NCBI GenBank assembly: GCA_900548185.1
Contig: URJJ01000007.1
Span: 1 to 64,000, forward strand
DNA: 64,000 nt
Source: an uncultured Opitutales bacterium
GTDB taxonomy: Bacteria > Verrucomicrobiota > Verrucomicrobiia > Opitutales > Intestinicryptomonadaceae
Direction: 5' to 3'
In this document: positions 27,422 to 35,742 of the stretch, in pieces
How the letters are laid out: every line of letters begins with the position of its first letter
Numbering within the stretch: the first letter of the stretch is position 1
The notes under the pieces: model-generated
The model's database searches: none
What the model saw: the letters and a program-made list of their open reading frames with translations, nothing else
What the model was told of the DNA's origin: nothing
Translations under genes and position numbers: made by a program

Positions 27422-27436
27422 TTAAACGGTACGTTT
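27256..27436 (+). repeat. Family 1 palindromic repeat, copy 9, entering a gene
   Basis: It carries a flank CTTACTTATTAAAAAG, the head CACTCCTGATTGTCCCC, all three hairpins unbroken (the middle one GCCGCCCGGACCCGGGCGGC) and the tail TTAAACGGTACGTTT. The last 15 bases encode the C-terminal codons and stop of the minus-strand gene next to it. Confidence 0.88.
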
Positions 27437-27940
27437 AAGTTTCATGTAGAGGCGGTAGCATGCGGTTATGGGGAGGAGTTTCAGGGCGAGCATCCAGAGT
27501 TTGTCGCGCGTGCTTTCCGGGGTGAGGAGGTGGAGGAGTTTGAGCTTTCTGACGTTTTCCGGGGGGGCGCTGTCCAGTTGGGCGAGGAGGAGGCGACGGC
27601 TGAAATTTTTCGACGGGCACTGGGGGGAGTGTATCCATGTAAACCACCTGTATTCGAGGGGGAATATCCGGCAGTCGAGGGGGCGGCTGGAATAGGCGCG
27701 GCACCCGCATGTTTCGGGATTCCAGAAAACGCATCGGTTTGAGGCGTCCTTGAGCATTTTGTAGGCTCCGATTTTCTCGTCGAAGGTGCAGAAATTGTCG
27801 GGGTCTACGATTTTGCGCAGTTCGGGGGAGGATAGGACCGCCATGCGCATCGCGTCCGCCTCTTCACGGGTCAGGACTGCCGAGTAGGGGAGGCCGGCCA
27901 TGCAGCACATGCTTTTGCAGCTTACGCAGTCGTTTTTCAT
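27422..27940 (-). CDS. YkgJ-type cysteine-cluster protein
   Basis: A 172-residue cytoplasmic protein of the zinc/iron-chelating CxxCxxxCC family. It has CVSCKSMCC at the N-terminus, then NFCTFDE, RCVFWNPETCGCRAYSSRPLDC and FPLEYRW, matching the family's eight-cysteine pattern. Biochemical function is unknown in general. The last residues (Lys-Arg-Thr-Val) and stop are provided by a family 1 repeat, as in dnaE. It is divergent from the cassette at 28169. Confidence 0.8.
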   Translation of the reverse strand: MKNDCVSCKSMCCMAGLPYSAVLTREEADAMRMAVLSSPELRKIVDPDNFCTFDEKIGAYKMLKDASNRCVFWNPETCGCRAYSSRPLDCRIFPLEYRWFTWIHSPQCPSKNFSRRLLLAQLDSAPPENVRKLKLLHLLTPESTRDKLWMLALKLLPITACYRLYMKLKRTV

Positions 27941-27969
27941 TTTTAAGGGGTGAGTTATAGATTGTCCGG

Positions 27970-28010
27970 GGCGGGGGCATCAAGGCTTATGTTCGGCCCC
28001 CGCCTTTTTT
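27970..28010 (+). terminator. Orphan terminator-like hairpin upstream of the cassette
   Basis: GGCGGGGGC (27970-27978) and GCCCCCGCC (27996-28004) pair perfectly over nine bases and run into six T residues on the plus strand. No plus-strand gene lies upstream. It could be an attenuator in the leader of the 28169 operon or the end of a small RNA. It also argues against using the GTG at 27950 as the start of that operon's first protein. Confidence 0.6.
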
Positions 28011-28168
28011 CCGCAGATTTGGTGAGCCTTGTCCGGGGCGCGGATTTTTTGCCTGATTTTATGCCGAGACTTCTCGACAAGCGCGCCGCGTTCCGCTTTA
28101 TATGTGTGGTATATTCGGCCCGGACGGTTCCGCCTTCCGGGAGCATCCCCCGCACCAGATCCGGTTTT

Positions 28169-31162
28169 GTGAAAGCGCGTTCCAAGTCCGGCCCGGCAGG
28201 TTCGCCAGCCGTGCTGTTTTCCGCCCTCTTCTTTCTAGTGGAGGGCTCCAGCGCTTTGGCTCTCGCGGCGGGGGAGGCGATGTTCGTTTCGGGGGTGGGC
28301 GTTGACGGCGTGCCCGTTGCCTATGTCGCCCTGCTTTTCGTGATGCTTGCGGCGATGGGGGCGGCGTCCTGGGCCCAGGCGAAATTCCCCATGGAGCGGG
28401 TGATGGCGGGGCTTTTCAAGGTATTCCTTGCTTTCGCCTCCGCCCTCTCGCTTTATTTTGCGGCGTTTCCCTCGGGCGGGCCGTGGGATTTTGCGATGCT
28501 TTACGCCCTGAAGCTCGGCTCGGCCGTGTGGATGTACGCGGCGTTTTCGCTTTACTGGAATTTTGCCGACGAGCATTTCGGGGTGCGCGAGGGCAAGCGG
28601 CTCTACCCGGTGTTTTCGGCATTCGGCTGCCTCGGGGCGGTTGCGGGGGCGGGTGCAGTGTTTTCTTTTTCCGAATACCTCGGGGTGCCTGCCGGTGCCT
28701 TGCTCTGGTTTTGGGCGGCCTCGATAGCCCTCGCCCTTCCCCTCTCCGCAAGGATTTCCAGATGCTGCCCGAAATCGGATTCGGGCGCGGCCTTAGATGC
28801 GGCTTCAGCCGGGGTTTTCAGGATATTTTCAGACAATGTCAGGGCCGTCTCAAAATCCCGGTACGTGCGCGCGATACTTCTAATGTACGTCGCGGTAATC
28901 GCGGCTTCGGCCATAATGGAATACTCCGCCCTCTATGCCTTTTCGGAATGGTCGTCGGGCGGGGAGGACGGCGGCCAGGCGGCCCTCGCCTCGCTTTTCG
29001 GGGCGCTCGGCGTGGCGGTCAACGCGTTCAATATCGTTGTGAACCTGTTCGTGTTCGGCGCGGCGGTTTCGAGGATTGGGGTGCGCAACATGGCGCTTTT
29101 GCAGCCTCTGCTTTTCATGGCCGGCTTCGTCTGGCTTTACGCGTCGTTCGGGTTTGCCGCGGCGGTTTTCGCTTTTTTCCTTTACAGGGGCACGCTTGAG
29201 AGCGTCGATGCAAACAATGAAAACCTCATGATTTCAGTCATGCCCGGCCGGGTGCGCCAGCAGGTCCGCCTCGCGGTTGAGTCCCTCGTAGTTCCGCTTG
29301 CGACGGCCGCAGCCGGCGCGTTCCTCATGGCGTTTGCGCACGGTCAGGACGGCGGCGCGCCGCGCATTTCGGCCCTGTTTCCCGGAGTTTCGGGGCTTTC
29401 GCAGAAGGGCGTGGCTGCGGCTGGGTTTGCGTGCGCCGCAGCGGGGCTTTTCTTCGCCTTCAGGGCGAGGGGGGCCTATACGGCTGCGCTTGCCGGAAAC
29501 CTGCGCTCGGCATGGGTCGATTTTTCCGAGCCGTTTGAGGACATGTGCGCGCGCCGCTCCGGCGAGCCGATACCTGACGAATTTTTCCGCGCGGGCAGCC
29601 CGTCCCGCATGAGGGCCTTTGAGGCCGAGGCCGCGTGCCGCCCGCTTTCTGCCGTGCGCCGCCTGGCAGACGCTGCGGGGACTTTCGGCGCGGGCGATGT
29701 TGCGCGGGCCGCCGATATTCTCGACGGGGCCCTGGCCCGGTGCGGCGCGTCCGCACCCGAGGCGGCCGGGGCGTTTGCCGCGGCATCCGCCGTAGTGCCG
29801 GAAATGGCCGCAGTTCTGGTGCGCCGAGGGGCGCTGGGGGCCGGGGCTTTCGCCCATGCGTCCGCCCTCGCGGCGTCCGGGGGCGGGAATGCCTGCGCGC
29901 ACGAAAACGCGATTCCGGGCGGGGAGCCTCCGCCCGTCTGCGCGGCGGAACTTTCGAGGCGGTTCGGAGACCGCGACGCGCAGGTCCGCCTCGTGGCCCT
30001 CCGCGCATTCTCCAAAATTGCCGGCGCAGGCCATTTCGCCCTGGCTCCCGAGATTGCCCGCCTGTTCGGGGACTCCGGGCGAGACGCGCGTGCCGCGTGC
30101 CTGGAATGCCTCGGGCGCATCGGCTCCCCGGACTGCATCGCGCCGCTTTTCGGCGGGGTCGGCGGGCTTTCGGGGCCGTCGGGGCGCGCCGTTTTGGCGC
30201 TTTTAAAGTCGTTTGGAAAACCGGCGGTTCCGCAGCTTTTCGCCGTGGCGGGCTCGCCTGAATTCTCCTATTCCGCCCGGGGAATATGCGCGCAGGCGCT
30301 CGCCGCTGCGTTTCCGGCCCAGCTTGAGATTCTGTCCTCCGAGGCCGCCGATGCGGATTTGGAGCGCGCGCGCGAATTTGCCGGATTCGAGGCCGCGCTC
30401 CGGGGGCCGGGCGGCAACCCGCTTTTTGCTAGGATTTGCGGGGAGCGGAAAATCGAGGCTGCGGCTTTTGTAATAGGGCTGAGGTCCCTTTCCGGGTCGG
30501 TTCCCCCGGCTGACATGGTCGTGCCCGCGCTGCTTTCAAAAAACCGCAGGGAGCGCGACAACGCCGCAGAGGCTTTGGAGCAGGGGATGCCCCGCCGCGA
30601 ACTCCGCGCGGTTTTGGAAATCCTGCACGGCGGGCCGCCCGCGCGCTCCGGAACGCGGGGCGCACTCTCCCGGCTCGCGGAGGGGATGGCCCGCAGCCCA
30701 TTTGACGAGGAGTTTTTCGCCGCGTGCGCCGGGATGCTTTCCCCGGAGCTTGCGCGCGCCGTGTGCGGCAGGCTCGCGCGGCAGGGGCAGGGGCCGTCTC
30801 GGGACGCCCTCGTCGAAATCCTGGACGCCCTGGCGCGCTCTGCATCGCGCAGCATGGAGGGGCGGGGGCTTCTGGCCCACGAAAGGCTGGACGCGCTCGC
30901 GCGCTGCCCGCTCTTTGAGGGCTTTGAAATCCGGGCCTTGTTCGAGCTTGCGCTCAGGGCTTCGCCCCGGCCGGGCGGCGGCGGGGAGGGGCGCGCCGTC
31001 GCGGTGTCCCGGGACGGCGGATGGAGGTTTTGCAGCATTGGGGAGGCCGCATGCGGGGAGGCAGAGGCGGCCCTGTCTGACATATTTGAAGTCGCGGCTG
31101 AATTTCCAAATGCGGCCGCCGCGCTTTTCCTGAGGGGAGGTCTCCGTGAAGGTGCCGCTTAG
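28169..31162 (+). CDS. NTT-type nucleotide transporter fused to HEAT repeats
   Basis: A 997-residue membrane protein. Residues about 1-430 form 10-12 membrane segments of the ATP/ADP translocase (NTT, Npt1/Npt2) superfamily; SLYWNFADEHFGVREGKRLY matches the family's signature helix and loop. Residues about 445-980 are cytoplasmic, Ala-rich and helical with HEAT-like repeats (DAQVRLVALRAFSKIAG, DARAACLECLGRIG). Such fused NTTs occur in free-living bacteria and are thought not to be energy parasites' ATP importers; the substrate is unknown. GTG 28169 is preferred: it places the first helix near residue 14. The frame is open back to a GTG at 27950, but that region contains a terminator-like hairpin. 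It overlaps the next gene by 17 bases. Confidence 0.8.
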   Translation: MKARSKSGPAGSPAVLFSALFFLVEGSSALALAAGEAMFVSGVGVDGVPVAYVALLFVMLAAMGAASWAQAKFPMERVMAGLFKVFLAFASALSLYFAAFPSGGPWDFAMLYALKLGSAVWMYAAFSLYWNFADEHFGVREGKRLYPVFSAFGCLGAVAGAGAVFSFSEYLGVPAGALLWFWAASIALALPLSARISRCCPKSDSGAALDAASAGVFRIFSDNVRAVSKSRYVRAILLMYVAVIAASAIMEYSALYAFSEWSSGGEDGGQAALASLFGALGVAVNAFNIVVNLFVFGAAVSRIGVRNMALLQPLLFMAGFVWLYASFGFAAAVFAFFLYRGTLESVDANNENLMISVMPGRVRQQVRLAVESLVVPLATAAAGAFLMAFAHGQDGGAPRISALFPGVSGLSQKGVAAAGFACAAAGLFFAFRARGAYTAALAGNLRSAWVDFSEPFEDMCARRSGEPIPDEFFRAGSPSRMRAFEAEAACRPLSAVRRLADAAGTFGAGDVARAADILDGALARCGASAPEAAGAFAAASAVVPEMAAVLVRRGALGAGAFAHASALAASGGGNACAHENAIPGGEPPPVCAAELSRRFGDRDAQVRLVALRAFSKIAGAGHFALAPEIARLFGDSGRDARAACLECLGRIGSPDCIAPLFGGVGGLSGPSGRAVLALLKSFGKPAVPQLFAVAGSPEFSYSARGICAQALAAAFPAQLEILSSEAADADLERAREFAGFEAALRGPGGNPLFARICGERKIEAAAFVIGLRSLSGSVPPADMVVPALLSKNRRERDNAAEALEQGMPRRELRAVLEILHGGPPARSGTRGALSRLAEGMARSPFDEEFFAACAGMLSPELARAVCGRLARQGQGPSRDALVEILDALARSASRSMEGRGLLAHERLDALARCPLFEGFEIRALFELALRASPRPGGGGEGRAVAVSRDGGWRFCSIGEAACGEAEAALSDIFEVAAEFPNAAAALFLRGGLREGAA

Positions 31163-32423
31163 AGCTTTTGTTTCGGCGTTTGCCGTGTCGGGCCTCGCGG
31201 CGTTCTGCGCGGCTGCGGCCTTCGTCGTACACTCGCACGCCAGGGACGCAATTTCCGACGCCTTTGCCGAGAGGATGTCGGGCATCGGCAATGTTGCGGC
31301 CTCTTTTTCCGATCCGGCCGAACTCGGGGAGATATTGGACGGGGCTTCCGCCTCCTCCGATCCCGCCGCCTGGGCCCGCTCTTCGGCCCTGTATGCAAAA
31401 TACCACGCGCCGCTTTCCAAAACCATGAGGGACACCGGGGCGAGCTTCCTGTACCTCTTTTTATACGGGGGCCCTTCCGACATCGAATACGTGGTTGACG
31501 CGACCCCTATGGACTCTGAAATCTGGGCCCCGCCCACCGGGGCCGAGGAATCCGCCCCCGAAGACCTCAGGGAGGGGCTTTTCCACGCCTTTCGCGGCGA
31601 GGGCGGCGCCACCGGCGTTTTCGATTCCGTCCAGTGGGGCCTCATGCGCTCGGGAACCTATCCGGCGGGGCGCGGCGGCCGGAATTTCTTCATGGCGGGC
31701 GTGGACGTGCGCGCCGAAGACATCCGCGAGCTGTCGCGTGCGGCCGCGCTCAAGATAGGGGGAGTTTTTGCGGCGCTTTCGGCGCTTGCGCTCCTGCTTT
31801 CGGCGGCGCTCTCGGGGGCTGTGTCGAAGTCGGCGGCAAGGCTTAGGCGCGCGGCGCTTTTGGCTGCGGCCGGACGCTCCCCCGGCGCGGGGCCTGCCGG
31901 GCTTTCCGGCGAAATCGGCGGGCTTGCTTCGGAGCTTTCAAAGAAATGCGCCTCGGCCGATTCCCGTATGGCGGAAATTTCTTCCTGGACTTCCGCAGCC
32001 GCCGCTTCGCGCGCGGCGGAGGCCGCCGCCGGGGAGCTTTCGGGCGGGTTTGCGGGGCGCGGCTTTGACCTCTCGTTTGAGGACTGCGGCGGGGAGATGT
32101 GTGCGGCGTGCGCGGAGGGCGGAATGTTTTTCGCCTTTTCCGTCCGAGGCTTGCGCGCGGAGCCTGCGGACGCGCTGAGGCTTCGCGCGTTTCGGGAAGC
32201 CGTCGCCGGGCTTTCCCGCCGCCCGGACTGCCTGCGGGCCGCCGCGCCGTCGCCTAGCGGTTCGTGCGCGGCGTTCGATTCCCGGGGGAGGCCCGTTTTC
32301 GCCTGCGGCGCGGGCGTCTCGGCCGATTTTGAATTTTCGGAGGGCGGGGCGGTCGCGCGCGCCGTATTTTCCTTCGCCTGCGGCGGCCGGGCGGAGCTCT
32401 TTGCGAAAGGGGGCGGGCTGTGA
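31146..32423 (+). CDS. Membrane receptor with degenerate PP2C/SpoIIE-like domain
   Basis: A 425-residue protein starting with GTG inside the end of the transporter gene. It has a membrane segment at 5-27, an external sensor region to about 200, a second membrane segment at about 200-225 and a cytoplasmic part. The sensor parallels that of the phosphatase encoded at 33980 (GASFLYLFLYGG against VTYLYSMAQG; FFMAGVDVRAEDIREL against FFVVGADLNVSEVRPM). In the cytoplasmic domain FAFSVRGLRAEPADALRLRA lines up with LAIGDVSGKGMPAALFMARA, but the metal-binding Asp is gone. It is therefore probably a catalytically dead paralogue that senses or titrates a signal. The gene overlaps the next by 4 bases. 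Confidence 0.72.
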   Translation: MKVPLRAFVSAFAVSGLAAFCAAAAFVVHSHARDAISDAFAERMSGIGNVAASFSDPAELGEILDGASASSDPAAWARSSALYAKYHAPLSKTMRDTGASFLYLFLYGGPSDIEYVVDATPMDSEIWAPPTGAEESAPEDLREGLFHAFRGEGGATGVFDSVQWGLMRSGTYPAGRGGRNFFMAGVDVRAEDIRELSRAAALKIGGVFAALSALALLLSAALSGAVSKSAARLRRAALLAAAGRSPGAGPAGLSGEIGGLASELSKKCASADSRMAEISSWTSAAAASRAAEAAAGELSGGFAGRGFDLSFEDCGGEMCAACAEGGMFFAFSVRGLRAEPADALRLRAFREAVAGLSRRPDCLRAAAPSPSGSCAAFDSRGRPVFACGAGVSADFEFSEGGAVARAVFSFACGGRAELFAKGGGL

Positions 32424-32803
32424 ATTTTTTTGAGAGGTATCTGGCTCTGGCGCGCGTTTATCCGTTTTCCGAAATTCCCGCGGGCGACGCCGCGGCCATT
32501 GCAGGCGAATGTTTCCCGCATTTTTTTGAGCCGGGCTCCGTAATCGCCGAAGCCGGGGGGCACGCGGCGCACCTTTTCATATGCGTGGGCGGCGGAGTGG
32601 AGCATGATGGCGGCGGAGCGGCCCGCCCGGTGTTCCCGGCGGAGGCCCTGCTCTTGAGTGGGCCGCACCCGGAAACCGTCCGCGCAGGCCGCGCGGAAGG
32701 GGCGCTTTGCCTCGTCCTTGCGCGCGAGAAGTTCCTGTCGGCCGCGCGCGGGTGCCCGGCGATTCTTGCGCTTATGGCGCGGGCGGAAAGGGGGGCGGAA
32801 TGA
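32420..32803 (+). CDS. Small cNMP-binding-like (CNB fold) protein
   Basis: A 127-residue cytoplasmic protein with GTG start in a 4-base overlap. The start (YLALARVYPFSEIPAGDAAAI), then FFEPGSVIAEAGGHAAHLFICVGGGVE and LCLVLAREKFLSAARGCPAIL follow the order of a cyclic-nucleotide-binding domain: helix, beta-roll with a hairpin Gly, and closing helices. The phosphate-binding cassette (Gly-Glu...Arg) is not recognisable, so it may not bind cNMP. Fused or adjacent CNB domains are known beside NTT transporters. It overlaps the next gene by 4 bases (ATGA). Confidence 0.6.
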   Translation: MNFFERYLALARVYPFSEIPAGDAAAIAGECFPHFFEPGSVIAEAGGHAAHLFICVGGGVEHDGGGAARPVFPAEALLLSGPHPETVRAGRAEGALCLVLAREKFLSAARGCPAILALMARAERGAE

Positions 32804-33996
32804 GGCTTGCGGCGAAGCTTGCATTGTCGTTTGCCGCATTGTTTGCGGCCTTCGGGGCGGGGATTGGACTGCTCGATTTCAGGGTGCGGGCCGAGGGCGC
32901 CGCACGGGCGGCTGTGGGCAAGGCTTCCGGGGCGGCGGTCGCTGCCGCAAATTTCGCCTCCTGCGACGCGTCGTTCGCCTCCCCGGAAAATCTGGCCGCC
33001 GCAGCCCGCAGGGCCGGGCTCGAAAGCCTGCGCGTGTTTCCGGCGGATGGCGCCCTCGGAATGCCCGCCACCTCGCACCCCTCCCGCGAAAACGGCTTCC
33101 GCGCCTCGTGCGTGAGGTTTTCCGGGGCGAACATGGAGTCCGGGGACTGCGCCGCTGAAGCAGTTGCCAAATCCGGCGCCCTGGAGCGGCTGGAGTCGGG
33201 ATTTGCGCTGCACGCGGCCGCGTGGACCTTTTCCGGGGCGGGGTTCGGGGGGCTGCTCGGGCTTGCCGCCGCCGGGTTTGTGCTGCGCGACATCCGCAGG
33301 GACCGGGCGAAAATGGACGATGGAAACGCCGAATCCCCCCCGCCTGTCATTTCTGAATTTGCAGACCTCGCGGACGTTTTCGGCCTCTTCAATGCGGCCG
33401 TGCGCGGCAGGTTCGGGCGCGCCGGGGCCTTTGTGGGCTCGGGTGCTCCGGCCGCCGCTGAAGACTCCGCCGCCCCGCTTTTGGGGGATGCCATGCCGCT
33501 TTCGTTTGAATCCGGCGGCCTGCGCGCGTCTGCGGAGTTCGTCGGGGGCGTCTTTGACGGCAGCTTCTTTTCGGAGTGCGGGCCCGGCGCCTTCGCATTT
33601 GGAAGGGTGTCGGGAGGGCGAGGGGCGCTCGCCCTTGCCAGGGCTTCGGCATGTGCTGCGGTTTCCCGCGCCCTGGTTCTGGCGGGAAAGCCTGCGGCGG
33701 AGGTTTTCGGGGCCGTCTCGGAAGCCTTCGGCGCCGAATCCTGGAGCCTTGTGCGCCTGGAGGGCGGGTGTCTTTTGCGCGAAAGCTTCGGGGCGGGGGG
33801 CGCCTCCTGCGGGCGCATTGAAAACTTTAAAAGCGCCCTCTTTTCGACTGCCGCCCTGGGTGCGGAGTTCGAAGGCTATTGCTCCCTTGGCATCGGCGGG
33901 GAAGGGGGCCCTCTGGCTGAAATCGCCGCCGCGTTCGGGCCGGGCGGGGCCGGCCTTGCAATATTTGCCGAAAGGATTTATGAAGAAAATATCTAG
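32800..33996 (+). CDS. Second membrane protein with degenerate PP2C/SpoIIE-like domain
   Basis: A 398-residue protein with membrane segments at about 5-23 and 137-160, an external region between them, and a cytoplasmic domain. Around residue 267 FAFGRVSGGRGALALARASA aligns with the SpoIIE motif LAIGDVSGKGMPAALFMARA of the downstream phosphatase, with Arg in place of the metal-binding Asp. The GGDLYD motif is also missing. It is inferred to be a pseudophosphatase. Start ATG 32800 overlaps the previous stop by four bases and the next start by 17. Confidence 0.72.
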   Translation: MRLAAKLALSFAALFAAFGAGIGLLDFRVRAEGAARAAVGKASGAAVAAANFASCDASFASPENLAAAARRAGLESLRVFPADGALGMPATSHPSRENGFRASCVRFSGANMESGDCAAEAVAKSGALERLESGFALHAAAWTFSGAGFGGLLGLAAAGFVLRDIRRDRAKMDDGNAESPPPVISEFADLADVFGLFNAAVRGRFGRAGAFVGSGAPAAAEDSAAPLLGDAMPLSFESGGLRASAEFVGGVFDGSFFSECGPGAFAFGRVSGGRGALALARASACAAVSRALVLAGKPAAEVFGAVSEAFGAESWSLVRLEGGCLLRESFGAGGASCGRIENFKSALFSTAALGAEFEGYCSLGIGGEGGPLAEIAAAFGPGGAGLAIFAERIYEENI

Positions 33997-35551
33997 GATT
34001 TCGATAAGCGCGCAGGTGTTCTTCGCGCTCCTTACGATAACGCTTATAATGTCTGCGGTCTTTTCCCCGTACGGCTTTTACACGAACATCCATTCCATCA
34101 GAAAATCCGTCGACGAGAGGCTGAAGGTGGCCGTAAACGGCGTGCGCGAAATCATCCCCGACGACTACCACGACAGGCTCGCGGAGGGGAGGGTCTCGCA
34201 GGCGGAGTACGACCTGCTGCGCGGCAAGCTCAGGGATTTCAGGGAGCGCATCGGCGTCACGTACCTTTATTCGATGGCCCAGGGGCCGGACGGGAAAATA
34301 TATTTTACGCTCGACCAGCTCTACGATTCGCCGATGTGCGAATACCTCTCCCCAAGCCCCGATACGCTGGAGGCTTTCAGGACGAAAAAGCCGGTGTTCG
34401 CCCAGTGCACCGACGACGAATTCGGCCTTGTGTCGCGCACCGTGCTCCTGCCTTTCACGTCGCCCGGGGGGAGGTTTTTTGTAGTGGGGGCCGACCTCAA
34501 CGTGAGCGAGGTCCGCCCCATGATAGTCGAGTCGCTGCGCGACTTTTTGTTTCTCATGTGCATAGGCGTAATTCTCGTCATGGCCGTCACCTTGGTTCTC
34601 ACAAGGCGTATATCGGCGCCCATACGCGGGCTTTCCGTGTTTACAAAGAGGCTTGCGGACAGCAATTTTTCGCCGGAAATATCCATGGAAGCCGACGTTC
34701 CGCGCGCCTCAATCCGGGCCTCGGAGGTGGCGGCGCTCGCCGACAGCATAACCCTCATGCGCTCGAAGCTCGAAGAGTACATTGAAAACCTCAAAAGCGA
34801 AATGGGGGCGCGCCAGCGCGCGGAAAGCGAGCTGAAAATAGCCGGGCAGATACAGGAGAGCTTCCTCCCCGGAGCGGAAATCCGCGAGTGCGGGATTTCA
34901 GCCGGGGCCGCGATGAAGCCCGCGCGGCAGGCCGGGGGCGACCTCTACGACTTTTTCCCGCTCATGGACGGGCGCCTGTGCCTCGCGATAGGCGACGTGT
35001 CCGGCAAGGGCATGCCCGCCGCGCTCTTCATGGCCCGCGCCATGACCCTCATACGCTCCGCCGCCAACATATCGTCGGACATATCAAAGATTGCGCGCTT
35101 CATGAACGACGCCCTCGCCGAAAACAACGAATCCTGCACTTTCATAACGTTTTTCATCTGCGCCTTCAACCCCTCAGACGGCATCCTCGAATATGTGAAC
35201 TGCGGGCACAACCCCCCGTTTCTGCGCAGGGCCGGGCGCGCGCCCGAGGCGATGTCGCCCAGGGTAAACAGCATCCTCGGCGTTTTCGAGGGCGCAGAGT
35301 TCGCGGCCGAAAGCGTCGCATTCGCGCCCGGGGACGAGCTTGTGTGCTACACCGACGGCGTCACGGAGGCGCAGGATTCCTCCGGAGGCTTCTACGGGGA
35401 CGGCAGGCTGGAAAGTCTGCTTGCGTCCATGCCTCCGGATTCGGAGCCGGGGGCTGTGGTCGGCGCGGTAATGGCGGATGTCGCAGCCTTCTCCGCCGGG
35501 GCGGAGCAGAGCGACGACATAACAGTCCTGGCATTCAGGCGCGACGCGTGA
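33980..35551 (+). CDS. Receptor-type SpoIIE-family PP2C phosphatase
   Basis: A 523-residue membrane Ser/Thr phosphatase. Membrane segments lie at about 10-30 and 185-207 around an external sensor; a HAMP linker (TRRISAPIRGLSVFTKRLAD) and a coiled coil (SKLEEYIENLKSEMGARQRA) lead to the SpoIIE domain (about 285-523). The catalytic set is complete: GGDLYDFF, AIGDVSGKGMPAALF, VCYTDGVTEAQD and SDDITVLAF. Such enzymes usually dephosphorylate a STAS-type anti-anti-sigma factor, but neither that nor an HATPase kinase is in the window. ATG 33980 follows AAAGGA; the frame is open further upstream, but that part is a shadow of the preceding gene. Confidence 0.9.
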   Translation: MKKISRISISAQVFFALLTITLIMSAVFSPYGFYTNIHSIRKSVDERLKVAVNGVREIIPDDYHDRLAEGRVSQAEYDLLRGKLRDFRERIGVTYLYSMAQGPDGKIYFTLDQLYDSPMCEYLSPSPDTLEAFRTKKPVFAQCTDDEFGLVSRTVLLPFTSPGGRFFVVGADLNVSEVRPMIVESLRDFLFLMCIGVILVMAVTLVLTRRISAPIRGLSVFTKRLADSNFSPEISMEADVPRASIRASEVAALADSITLMRSKLEEYIENLKSEMGARQRAESELKIAGQIQESFLPGAEIRECGISAGAAMKPARQAGGDLYDFFPLMDGRLCLAIGDVSGKGMPAALFMARAMTLIRSAANISSDISKIARFMNDALAENNESCTFITFFICAFNPSDGILEYVNCGHNPPFLRRAGRAPEAMSPRVNSILGVFEGAEFAAESVAFAPGDELVCYTDGVTEAQDSSGGFYGDGRLESLLASMPPDSEPGAVVGAVMADVAAFSAGAEQSDDITVLAFRRDA

Positions 35552-35599
35552 TTTTTGCCCGCGCCGCCCGCGCAGGGCGTCCCGTATGCAAAATGTGAC

Positions 35600-35635
35600 G
35601 GCGCCGGCCCCCAGAGAGGGCCGACGCCGCGTTTT
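35600..35635 (+). terminator. Likely terminator of the five-gene cassette
   Basis: An 11-base stem with one mismatch (35600-35610 with 35618-35628) is followed shortly by four T residues. It lies 49 bases after the phosphatase stop. Confidence 0.5.
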
Positions 35636-35742
35636 ATGCCAAAACTAGGCGCCCCGCCCCCTTAACCGTCCCACTGTGCGGAGCGCCTACGCATATATAG
35701 ACGCTTCTATGTGGAAATTATTACGATTATTTTTTGCAAAAA

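Noticed and set aside
30268..33818. Long minus-strand frames opposite the cassette
   Set aside because: Ala/Arg/Pro-rich shadows of the plus-strand genes. The plus-strand frames show overlapping starts, ribosome sites and family motifs.
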